Assembly: GCA_002737365.1 (NCBI GenBank)
Contig: NSIL01000009.1
Coordinates: 50,500 to 114,499 of the forward strand
DNA length: 64,000 nt
Source: Acidobacterium sp.
GTDB taxonomy: Bacteria > Acidobacteriota > Vicinamibacteria > Vicinamibacterales > UBA2999
Direction of reading: 5' to 3'
A model generated the notes under the pieces. The model saw nothing but the letters and a program-made list of their open reading frames with translations, was not told the origin of the DNA and searched no databases. Positions within the stretch are counted from its first letter, which is position 1. The number at the start of each line of letters is the position of its first letter. Position numbers and translations under genes: made by a program. Positions 22,980-30,300 of this stretch are shown here, one piece after another.

Positions 22980-23624
22980 GTGATCATAGCCTTTGATTTG
23001 GACGGCACGCTGGTCGACTCGGCGCGTGACCTCGGCGAAGCCGCGAGTGAGCTGGTGCAGAGTTACGGCGCGCCGCCGCTGTCGGTGGCGCAGGTGGTGA
23101 CCATGGTCGGCGACGGCGCGCCGGTACTGGTGGGCCGCGCCTTGGAGCAGTCGGGGCTCGACCCCGCGACGCCCGGTGCGCTCAAGCGCTTCCTGAAGAT
23201 CTACGACCGGCGGCTGATGGATCATACGGTCGCATACCCGGGCATTCACGAAGAGCTGGGGCGGGCCATGCCCCGAGGTCCACTGGCGGTGCTGACCAAC
23301 AAGCCGCTGGGACCGGCGATTGGCTTGCTTGAAGCGCTTGGGCTGCGCGGTTTCTTCACCCGCGTGATTGGCGGCGATGGGGAGTACGGCCGCAAGCCGG
23401 ATCCCGGTGGTCTGCAGGCGCTACGGGCACTGGCGCCTGGCGGTCAGATGGTCTTGATCGGCGACTCGCCGGCCGATGCGCAGGCCGCCGAGGCCGCCTC
23501 CTGTCCGTTCGTGTTGGCCCGCTACGGCTTCGGCGCCGTGAAGTTTGGCCAGGCGCCACCGGCAACGCCGTATGTCGTCGACCATCCTCGCGACCTGGCC
23601 GCGGTGCTCGACGAGATCCGGTGA
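22980..23624 (+). CDS. gph: HAD-family phosphatase, phosphoglycolate phosphatase-like
   Basis: 214 aa from GTG 22980. The longer open frame (to 22896) overlaps queC and is not family-like. HAD motif I is AFDLDGTLVDS, motif II VLTNKP, the lysine is in GRKPDP and motif IV is LIGDSPADAQAA. The cap is the alpha-helical type of Gph/PGP enzymes. Substrate is probably 2-phosphoglycolate but the class is promiscuous. Confidence 0.82.
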   Translation: MIIAFDLDGTLVDSARDLGEAASELVQSYGAPPLSVAQVVTMVGDGAPVLVGRALEQSGLDPATPGALKRFLKIYDRRLMDHTVAYPGIHEELGRAMPRGPLAVLTNKPLGPAIGLLEALGLRGFFTRVIGGDGEYGRKPDPGGLQALRALAPGGQMVLIGDSPADAQAAEAASCPFVLARYGFGAVKFGQAPPATPYVVDHPRDLAAVLDEIR

Positions 23625-23645
23625 GGGACCACCTGATCCTGAGCG

Positions 23646-24710
23646 CTACGAGCCGGCGCGCGTGGCCCAGCGCAGCTTCGCCGATGCGGCGCGTGGGTTG
23701 GCGCGCGTTTCTTCCATTGAGGAACGGATCACCTCATCGGCTTTGGCGGAGTAAACACCTGCCCGGTGGCCCGCCTGAAACGCCTTCTTGACGCGCCGAT
23801 CCTCACCGGAGTGGAACGTGAGGATCACGACACGGCCCCCGGGTGAGAGGCACTGCGGCAACGATCGCAGCAGGCTCTCGAGGGCGGAGAATTCGTCGTT
23901 CACCGCGATGCGCAGCGCTTGCAGCGTCCGGCGGACGGACATCGTAACGTCGTCCTTCGCCAAGTCCGGACGGGCCTGGTGGAGCCCGAGCCGCACCACG
24001 TGTTCCAGCAGCGTGGTCGTCGCAATGGGCTGCTGCTTCAGAACAGCGGCGATGATACCGGCGTGGGGCTCGTCGGCGTTCTCGTCGAGCAGCTCCGCCA
24101 GCGCCGCTTCGCCGACCCGCGTCAGCAACTGCGACCCTGACTCCCCGCGCGAGGGGTTCATCCGCAGGTCGAGCGGGCCGCCGCCCTTGTAGCTGAAGCC
24201 GCGGTCGGGGTTGTCGAGTTGCATCGACGACACGCCAAGGTCGGCAAGAACCAGATCCGCGGCCGCGAGACCCGCCGCGGCGAGCACCTGCGGCAGGCCG
24301 GCGAAGTTCGAGCGGTGCGCCACGAAGGCTTGGGGGCCATAGCCGGCCGCACGCAGGCGGGCTTCGGTGCGCGGCAATTCGATCGGGTCGACGTCGAGTC
24401 CGAGCAGACGTCCGCCGGGCAGCACCCTGTCCAGGATCGCGTGCGCATGACCGCCGCCGCCGAGCGTGCAGTCCACCGCGACGTCGCCGGGCTTGGGCCG
24501 CAAGCAGCGGAGCACTTCCTCCACCATGATCGGCCGATGCGAGCCCGCTGGGGTCTTACCGGCAGCGAGGACTTTCTGAACGTCCGCTGCATAGCGATCG
24601 GGGTTCAGTTCCTTGTACTTCTCACAAAACGCGCGCGGATGCCGGCCGGCGTATCGCGGGCGCCGGCTGTGCGCCGGCGGCGCGTCAGGTGGTTGCTCCA
24701 TGGCCGTCAC
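23646..24710 (-). CDS. rsmH: RsmH-like 16S rRNA (cytosine-N4) methyltransferase with N-terminal extension
   Basis: 354 aa from GTG 24710 (ATG 24701 is possible). The MraW fold is clear: DCTLGGGGHAHAIL for SAM binding, LADLGVSSMQLDNPDRGFSYKGGGPLDLRM, and VILTFHSGEDRRVK. Residues 15-60 (RRPRYAGRHPRAFCEKYKEL and PDRYAADVQKV) form an extension found in a subfamily distinct from the dcw-cluster RsmH. The gene does not lie with division genes here. It may be a paralogue with another rRNA or substrate site. Confidence 0.82.
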   Translation of the reverse strand: MTAMEQPPDAPPAHSRRPRYAGRHPRAFCEKYKELNPDRYAADVQKVLAAGKTPAGSHRPIMVEEVLRCLRPKPGDVAVDCTLGGGGHAHAILDRVLPGGRLLGLDVDPIELPRTEARLRAAGYGPQAFVAHRSNFAGLPQVLAAAGLAAADLVLADLGVSSMQLDNPDRGFSYKGGGPLDLRMNPSRGESGSQLLTRVGEAALAELLDENADEPHAGIIAAVLKQQPIATTTLLEHVVRLGLHQARPDLAKDDVTMSVRRTLQALRIAVNDEFSALESLLRSLPQCLSPGGRVVILTFHSGEDRRVKKAFQAGHRAGVYSAKADEVIRSSMEETRANPRAASAKLRWATRAGS

Positions 24711-24739
24711 TTGGTATTGTCGAGGTCCTGGCGTCGACC

Positions 24740-25408
24740 TTATCCGGTCACGAGCAGCTTCGACGCGGCGCGGGCGCCGATGGTCATGAGCGCGTTGTTC
24801 GCGCCTTTCAGTCGCACGCTGTCGGACACGTCATCGCGCGCTTCCACTTCAATCGTCTGCCCTGGCTTCAGGTTGTGACTTTCGATGAAGCGCAGGAACG
24901 CCGCATCCTGATCGGTGACACGCGCCACCGTGACGGGCGTGTGGAGCGGGCAGGTCAACAAGCTCTCGAGCGTGCGATGGGGAAGCTGGCCGTCGGCCGT
25001 CGGGATGGGATCGCCGTGCGGATCGACTTCGGGTTGGCCGAGCATCTCGTCGATGCGTTCGATCAAGCGGTCCGACACCACGTGCTCCATCTGCTCCGCA
25101 TCGTCGTGGACCTCATCCCATTTCATACCGACCACCTGGACGAGGAACAACTCGATGAGGCGATGCCGCCGCAGCACGCGCGCCGCCAGCTTCTGGCCGG
25201 CGGCGGTCAGGCGCACGCCGTTGTAGGGCTCGTAGACGACGAGGCCCGATTCGCTGAGGGCCTTGACCATGGTGGTGGCCGTGCCGGGAGCAATGCCCAG
25301 CGCGCCCGCCAACTGACCCATCGGGACGAGCTGCTCGCCGCCCGTCAAGTGGGTCTCACCGACGTAGATCGCTTTCAGGTAATTTTCGACGGTGCTCGAC
25401 GGAAGCAT
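24740..25408 (-). CDS. DtxR/MntR-type metal-dependent repressor
   Basis: 222 aa. The N-terminal winged helix (VENYLKAIYVGE, then LGIAPGTATTMVKALSESGLV) is followed by the dimer and metal domain with RRHRLIELFLVQVVGMKWDEVHDDAEQMEHVVSD, which carries the H-x-E and E-x-x-x-H type ligands. LGQPEVDPHGDPIPTADG is the usual link to a C-terminal FeoA/SH3-like domain (about 150-222). It should sense Fe(II) or Mn(II). It is divergent from a second DtxR-like gene fused to FeoA, beside feoB, which favours iron. Confidence 0.88.
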   Translation of the reverse strand: MLPSSTVENYLKAIYVGETHLTGGEQLVPMGQLAGALGIAPGTATTMVKALSESGLVVYEPYNGVRLTAAGQKLAARVLRRHRLIELFLVQVVGMKWDEVHDDAEQMEHVVSDRLIERIDEMLGQPEVDPHGDPIPTADGQLPHRTLESLLTCPLHTPVTVARVTDQDAAFLRFIESHNLKPGQTIEVEARDDVSDSVRLKGANNALMTIGARAASKLLVTG

Positions 25409-25476
25409 TGATTTTTCAGCATGTTACCAAACTTGTCGCGGTCGCCAAATTGACTTTTCGTCGACTGGTGTGATTT

Positions 25477-25496
25477 AATTTTGATTACTCAAAATT
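25477..25496. promoter_or_regulatory. Perfect 8-bp palindrome, candidate metal-regulator operator
   Basis: AATTTTGA-TTAC-TCAAAATT is a perfect inverted repeat in the 86-base divergent gap between two DtxR-type genes. It ends in the TTG start of the rightward gene. DtxR/MntR-family operators are AT-rich dyads of about this size, so binding by the neighbouring regulator is a natural guess. Confidence 0.55.
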
Positions 25497-26505
25497 GACA
25501 ACCATCTTACTGGCATTTCTTGCTGTCGCCTTTGTCGTGCTGGTGCCGTCACACGGCGTGCTGGCCCAGTTCAGAAAGTATCGCGTCACCCAGGCGCGCG
25601 AACGCACCGAGAACGCTCTCAAACACCTGCTGCGACAAGCCACCGATGGCCACGTCGCGTCGTTCACCTCGCTGCAGGGCGTTCTTCGCATGAGCGATCG
25701 GCAGTTGATGGGCCTCACCCAGCGCCTCGAGCGCGAGGGCCTGGTGCGATCAGAGGGCACTCAGTTCCAGCTCACGCCCGAGGGCGAGCGGGTCGCACTG
25801 CACGTGCTGCGTGCTCACCGGCTGTGGGAGCTGTACCTGGCGGACGAACTGGGTGTGCCGATCGGTCGCGTGCACGAACAGGCCGAGCGCGCCGAACACG
25901 GGCTCACCAAAGAGCAGCTCGATCGGCTGTCGGCCTCGATGGGTCACCCCGAACTGGATCCCCACGGCGATCCGATTCCGACGGGCGACGGGTCCATTCC
26001 CGAGTCGCCGGGGACACCGCTCGGGGCCTGGCCGCCGTCCACACCCGGGCGCATCGTCCACCTTGAAGACGAGCCGCCGCTGGCGTATGCGCAGCTGTCG
26101 GCCGCCGGCCTTCGTCTCGGCCAGGTCATACGGGTAATCGAACGGACCCCAACGCGCGTGGTCCTCACCGATGGCGAGAACGAATTCCGGCTCGCGCCGA
26201 TGGTGGCTGCCAACGTCCATGTCGCCGCGGTGACGACCGAGACCGCGCCGGCGGCGTGGCCCGACAGCGTCATCGCGCTGACGCGGTTGCGGTCAGGCGA
26301 GTCAGCCGAGGTCGTCGCCCTCGACCCGTCGTTCCGCGGCTTTGCACGCCGGCGACTGCTCGACCTGGGGTTCACGCCCGGGGCGCGCATTCGCAGCGAT
26401 CTCGCGACCTTGGCCGGCGATCCGCGCGCCTACCGGCTGCGCGGGACGACCATTGCGCTGCGGCGCGAACAGTCGGACCGGGTCCTGGTCAAACGTCTGG
26501 CGTGA
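25495..26505 (+). CDS. Membrane-anchored DtxR-like protein fused to FeoA domain
   Basis: 336 aa from TTG 25495, without a visible ribosome-binding site, so the start is uncertain. Residues 3-22 form a transmembrane helix (ILLAFLAVAFVVLVP). A winged helix follows (about 35-100), then the metal-dimer domain (LRAHRLWELYLADELGVPIGRVHEQAERAEH), the linker GHPELDPHGDPIPTGDG and an SH3-like part. The last 80 residues (SGESAEVVALDPSFRGFARRRLLDLGFTPGARI) are a FeoA domain. A DNA-binding fold tied to the membrane is odd. It may act as the FeoA/FeoC partner of the downstream FeoB. Confidence 0.75.
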   Translation: MTTILLAFLAVAFVVLVPSHGVLAQFRKYRVTQARERTENALKHLLRQATDGHVASFTSLQGVLRMSDRQLMGLTQRLEREGLVRSEGTQFQLTPEGERVALHVLRAHRLWELYLADELGVPIGRVHEQAERAEHGLTKEQLDRLSASMGHPELDPHGDPIPTGDGSIPESPGTPLGAWPPSTPGRIVHLEDEPPLAYAQLSAAGLRLGQVIRVIERTPTRVVLTDGENEFRLAPMVAANVHVAAVTTETAPAAWPDSVIALTRLRSGESAEVVALDPSFRGFARRRLLDLGFTPGARIRSDLATLAGDPRAYRLRGTTIALRREQSDRVLVKRLA

Positions 26506-26524
26506 TGAAGGACCACGCCCGCAC

Positions 26525-27343
26525 ATGAGCGTCGAGCACAATTGCGAAACCTGCCCGGTGCACGCCGAGATGGCGCCCCTGGGCGCCACCGTCGAGGCCT
26601 TCGATCGGGTCGTCGCGCTGGCCGGCAATCCCAATACCGGCAAGTCGACGCTGTTCAACTCGCTGACCGGCTTGCGCCAGCACACCGGCAACTGGCCCGG
26701 CAAGACCGTGACGCGCGCCGAGGGCGCCTTTCAGTTCGCCGGCCTGCGCTACAAGCTGGTTGACCTGCCCGGCACCTACTCGTTGTTGTCGACCTCCGAT
26801 GACGAGGAGGTGGCGAGGAATTTCCTGTTGTTCGGACGTCCCGACTGCACCGTGGTGGTGGTCGATGCGAGTGCGCTTGAGCGCAACCTCTATCTTGTCC
26901 TCCAGGTGCTCGAGATCACCGACCGCGTGGTCGTGGCCGTCAACCTGATGGACGAAGCGAAACGGCGCGGCATCACGGTGGATACCCGCAGTCTGTCTCG
27001 AGACTTGGGCGTCCCGGCGATTCCGATCGTGGCGCGCACCGGCGACAACATGATGGCGTTGGTCGGGGAAGTGGCCGCGGTCGCCGCCGGCGAGACGGTG
27101 ACCCAGCCGCTGCGGTCAAAGGGCACGCCGGCCTTCGAGCACGCCGTCACTACGCTGGTGCCGATGATCGAGGCGGCAGCGCCGGGCATACCGAACGCGC
27201 GGTGGATTGCCATTCGCCTGCTTGATGGCGACGTGCCGGTCGAAGAAGCACTCGCGAGCGGCCGGCTGGCCGAACTGGTGGCGCGCCAGCAGGCACCCGA
27301 TGCGCGGTTCAGCCGCAAGATCGCGCTGCAGGGGGCGCAGTGA
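26525..27343 (+). CDS. feoB: FeoB G-protein domain, separate polypeptide
   Basis: 272 aa. The cytoplasmic GTPase half of FeoB: G1 GNPNTGKS at 34-41, switch I Thr62 region (NWPGKTVT), G3 DLPGTYSL at 80-87, and G4 NLMDEAKRRG near 140, followed by the helical GDI-like part. The N-terminus has an extra CxxC (CETC, 7-10). The chain stops where the membrane domain should begin. The next gene starts at GTGA overlapping the stop by 4 bases, so the two halves are coupled in translation. Confidence 0.88.
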   Translation: MSVEHNCETCPVHAEMAPLGATVEAFDRVVALAGNPNTGKSTLFNSLTGLRQHTGNWPGKTVTRAEGAFQFAGLRYKLVDLPGTYSLLSTSDDEEVARNFLLFGRPDCTVVVVDASALERNLYLVLQVLEITDRVVVAVNLMDEAKRRGITVDTRSLSRDLGVPAIPIVARTGDNMMALVGEVAAVAAGETVTQPLRSKGTPAFEHAVTTLVPMIEAAAPGIPNARWIAIRLLDGDVPVEEALASGRLAELVARQQAPDARFSRKIALQGAQ

Positions 27344-28743
27344 GCGCGCCGATCGCCACGACCCCCAGCGACATCGTGCGCGAAGCGGCGGCGCTGCGCC
27401 GCTCGCTCGACGCCGGCTTCCGCGAGGAGGTCGTAACCTCCCTCTACGGCGAAGTGGAACGCCTCACGCGCCGGGCGGTGCAGGACTCCGGCTCGGGGCC
27501 ACTCGAACTCGATCAGCGCATCGATCGCATCGTCACGTCGCGGCTGCTCGGGTTGCCGCTGATGCTGGTGATCCTGGCAGTGATCTTCTGGCTCACGATT
27601 GTCGGCGCGAATGTGCCGTCGCAGATGCTGGCGAGCGCCTTCTTCTGGTTCGAGGATTTGGCGGCTGGTTGGTTCACGCAGCTCGGCGTGCCGTGGTGGA
27701 TCACCGGCTTCGTCTGGCACGGCGTCTATCGCGGCCTGGCATGGGTGATCAGCGTGATGCTGCCGCCGATGGCGATCTTTTTCCCGCTGTTCACCATTCT
27801 CGAGGATCTCGGCTACCTGCCGCGCGTCGCCTTCAACCTCGACTACCTCTTCAAGCGGGCGGGCGCACACGGCAAGCAGGCGTTGTCGATGGCGATGGGC
27901 TTCGGCTGCAATGCCGCCGGCGTGATTGCCACCCGCGTGATCGACTCGCCGCGCGAGCGTCTGGTCGCGATCCTGACCAACAACTTTGTGCCCTGCAACG
28001 GCCGCTTCCCGACCTTGATCATGCTGGCCACGGTGTTCGTGGCCGCGTCGTTCCCACCGGCGGTGGCGTCGCTCGTCGCCGCCGGCTCGGTGGTGGCGAT
28101 TGTGCTGGTCGGCGTGCTGTTCACGCTGGTTGTGTCGTGGGTGCTGTCACGCACGGTGCTGCGGGGCGAAGCCTCGGCCTTCACCCTCGAATTGCCGCCC
28201 TACCGGCGGCCGGCGATGGCTCGTATTCTCTACACCTCGCTGATCGACCGCACGCTGTTCGTGCTGTGGCGCGCCATGGTCACCGCCGCACCGGCCGGCG
28301 CGGTGATCTGGCTGCTGGCCAACATCTCGCCGGGCGGCGTCAGCCTCGCCACCCGCACCGCCACGTTTCTCGATCCGCTCGGCTGGGCCATGGGCCTCGA
28401 CGGGGTGATCCTGCTGGCCTACATCATCGCCATTCCCGCCAACGAGATCGTCGTGCCGACCATGCTCATGGTCTACATGACCCAGGGCCGAATGCTCGAG
28501 ATCGAATCGATGGACGCCCTGCGCACGCTGCTGGTCGACCAGCATGGCTGGACGCTGTTGACGGCCGTCAACCTGATGCTGTTCTCGCTGTTGCACAACC
28601 CGTGCGCCACCACCATCATCACCATCTACAAGGAAACGCTCAGCGTGCGGTGGACCACGATCGGCGCGTTGATGCCGCTCGCGCTGGGGTTCATCGTCAC
28701 CATGTTGACGGCCGCCATGGCCCGCGCGTGGTTCGGCTTCTAG
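27340..28743 (+). CDS. feoB: FeoB membrane permease domain, separate polypeptide
   Basis: 467 aa, GTG start. It carries the FeoB membrane half: two Gate motifs, FFPLFTILEDLGYLPRVAF with AMGFGCNAAGVIATRVI and TNNFVPCNGRFPTL in the first, and the second Gate/FeoB_C segments later (PANEIVVPTML, FSLLHNPCATTI). Conserved cysteines in GCN, PCNGR and NPCAT are present. About nine or ten membrane helices. It needs the G-protein encoded just upstream. It imports Fe(II). The split is unusual; most FeoB are one chain. Confidence 0.88.
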   Translation: MSAPIATTPSDIVREAAALRRSLDAGFREEVVTSLYGEVERLTRRAVQDSGSGPLELDQRIDRIVTSRLLGLPLMLVILAVIFWLTIVGANVPSQMLASAFFWFEDLAAGWFTQLGVPWWITGFVWHGVYRGLAWVISVMLPPMAIFFPLFTILEDLGYLPRVAFNLDYLFKRAGAHGKQALSMAMGFGCNAAGVIATRVIDSPRERLVAILTNNFVPCNGRFPTLIMLATVFVAASFPPAVASLVAAGSVVAIVLVGVLFTLVVSWVLSRTVLRGEASAFTLELPPYRRPAMARILYTSLIDRTLFVLWRAMVTAAPAGAVIWLLANISPGGVSLATRTATFLDPLGWAMGLDGVILLAYIIAIPANEIVVPTMLMVYMTQGRMLEIESMDALRTLLVDQHGWTLLTAVNLMLFSLLHNPCATTIITIYKETLSVRWTTIGALMPLALGFIVTMLTAAMARAWFGF

Positions 28744-28758
28744 CGCGACGCCGGCCAG

Positions 28759-29481
28759 ATGACGCTGCGAACCGCGTTCGACAGTCCCGACCGCAAGCGC
28801 GCTCACGTGCGGGCGCTGTTCGCCACCATTGCCGATCGCTACGACCTGATTACCGCCGTGCTGTCCTACGGACAGGATGCGCACTGGAAGCGAACGCTGA
28901 TCAGCATGGCGCAGGTGCAGCCTGGCGAGCGCGCGTTGGACCTGGCGTGCGGCACCGGCGACCTCGCCTTTGCTGCCGCCCGCAAGGGTGCGCGGGTGGT
29001 GGGACTCGACCTCACCCATCGCATGCTGCAACTCGCCCACCTTCGCCAAGGCTACGGCGGGCAAGCTCCCGTCGGCTTCATCACCGGTGATATGACGGAC
29101 CTGCCGCTGCGGTCCGCGTCGTTTGATCTCGTGACAACGGGATATGGGCTGCGCAATGTGCCGGACCTCAACCTCGCCATCGACGAGATCGCCCGGGTGT
29201 TGCGGCCGGGCGGGCGGCTGCTGTCGCTTGATTTCAATCGCCCCGAGTCGGCGTGGCTCCGATCGATCTACCTGTCGTATCTCACGGTGGTGGGCGCGAC
29301 CCTCGGTTGGCTGCTACACCGTGATCCCGATACCTACCGCTACATTCCGGCCTCCATCCGTCGCTATCCCGGCGCGGCCGGTGTCGCGTCGCTCTTGACC
29401 GGGCGCGGCTTCACCGGCGTGCGCGTGGTGCCGCTGCTGTTCGGCCTCATGACCCTGCATCTGGCACAACGGTCCCGCTAA
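28759..29481 (+). CDS. ubiE: Demethylmenaquinone/ubiquinone-type methyltransferase
   Basis: 240 aa. MenG/UbiE signatures: IADRYDLITAVLSYGQDAHWKR, LDLACGTGDLAFAAARKG (SAM site), TTGYGLRNVPDLNLAIDEIARVLRPGG, and the C-terminal RRYPGAAGVASLLTGRGF. The futalosine enzyme MqnE is encoded at 62083, so the substrate is most likely demethylmenaquinone. A run LRQGYGGQAPV near residue 98 interrupts the normal alignment and corresponds to an 18-base dispersed repeat. Confidence 0.88.
   Translation: MTLRTAFDSPDRKRAHVRALFATIADRYDLITAVLSYGQDAHWKRTLISMAQVQPGERALDLACGTGDLAFAAARKGARVVGLDLTHRMLQLAHLRQGYGGQAPVGFITGDMTDLPLRSASFDLVTTGYGLRNVPDLNLAIDEIARVLRPGGRLLSLDFNRPESAWLRSIYLSYLTVVGATLGWLLHRDPDTYRYIPASIRRYPGAAGVASLLTGRGFTGVRVVPLLFGLMTLHLAQRSR
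29046..29063 (+). repeat. 18-base dispersed word, copy 2
   Basis: Identical to 1374-1391 and read in the same phase (QGYGGQ). It sits between the second and third strands of the methyltransferase fold, a variable loop. Confidence 0.6.
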
Positions 29482-29816
29482 CGTCCCTCTGGTCCTAGTC
29501 GATGAAATAGGGGATGGCGCGCACGACGTGTGCACTGCCGGGCAGCTTGCGGCACCCTGGCACGGTGGCACCCTTGGCACCAATCCTTTGGCACCAGAGG
29601 CACCCGCGGCACTTTATTTTGTCGCACTAGCCGATTCACTCCTCTTTGCGCTGGTCGGGCTCGAGCACTTGGGCGTGGTGGATACGCGCGAAGCGTTCCG
29701 CGAGTCGCCTGATCGCGATCGCCTGCTGGCCGGCCTCAAGCGCGAGGGCATCGACACCAGCGTCGTCGAACGGCTGGCCTAGCCGGGCCCTGCGCGCGGC
29801 AGCCGCGCGTGGGTGG
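29482..29816. other. Gene-poor stretch with GGCACC repeats and possible relics
   Basis: 335 bases. 29549-29621 is full of GGCACC/GGCACT words. On the minus strand a frame ending HVVRAIPYFID at the stop 29496-29498 looks like the tail of a lost protein. On the plus strand an open frame 29528-29782 (84 codons) begins inside the repeats; its second half (ALADSLLFALVGLEHLGVVD) looks protein-like but has no match I know. I support no intact gene. Confidence 0.4.
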
Positions 29817-30245
29817 CTAGAGCAGCCAGGGCCGCAGTTCTTCCAGCAGCATCTCGATCACATCCTCTTCGGCCAGCTGCACGAGTGAGTTACTGCCCTT
29901 GATGCAGCGATCCGACCGGACGATACGGCTACCGCGCACGCGGGTGATGGTGACGAGCGGCTGCGGCGGATCCGCGGTCGTGTCGAGTTCCATCTCAATA
30001 CAATCATCGCGCTGTCGTTCCGACTGCAGGCGTACGCCGCCCGCGGGTGTCATCACCTCGAAATGCAGGCCTTCAGATTTGAGGATGTTCGCGAACATCT
30101 TGAACACCGGGATGGCCGCGTCTTCGAGGAAGCCGTCGTAGGCCTTGGTGGCCTCGGTGACCCGGCCGCGGCGTTCCGCCTGCTCCCGTCGCGCCTGCTC
30201 GATGGCAGTCTTAACCCGCTTCCGTACGACAGCAACATCAGCCAT
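29817..30245 (-). CDS. Conserved hypothetical cytosolic protein
   Basis: 142 aa, ATG 30245. The N-terminus is a charged helix (VVRKRVKTAIEQARREQAERRGRV), followed by a mixed alpha/beta region with FKMFANILKSEGLHFEVMTPAGGVRLQSE and DDCIEMELDT. There is no signal peptide, membrane helix or enzyme motif. I do not recognise the family. It is downstream of the CoA-transferase operon but separated by a 55-base gap holding the GGATCCGGG repeat. Confidence 0.6.
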   Translation of the reverse strand: MADVAVVRKRVKTAIEQARREQAERRGRVTEATKAYDGFLEDAAIPVFKMFANILKSEGLHFEVMTPAGGVRLQSERQRDDCIEMELDTTADPPQPLVTITRVRGSRIVRSDRCIKGSNSLVQLAEEDVIEMLLEELRPWLL

Positions 30246-30260
30246 TGCTCTGATCTTACT

Positions 30261-30297
30261 CGGGGATCGGGGATCGGGGATCCGGGATCCGGGAGCG
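30261..30297. repeat. GGATCCGGG-type intergenic microrepeat, copy 3
   Basis: Alternating CGGGGATCGGGGATC and GGGATCCGGGATCCGGGA units fill the gap between two minus-strand genes. It is the longest of the three copies. Confidence 0.65.
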
Positions 30298-30300
30298 AGG

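Noticed and set aside
27207..29090. 627-codon frame over the FeoB permease
   Set aside because: It is an out-of-frame shadow rich in R, H and A. The permease frame has all Gate motifs.
10250..30297. CRISPR array
   Set aside because: The short repeats are 7-27 bases, without regular spacers, and no cas genes are present.
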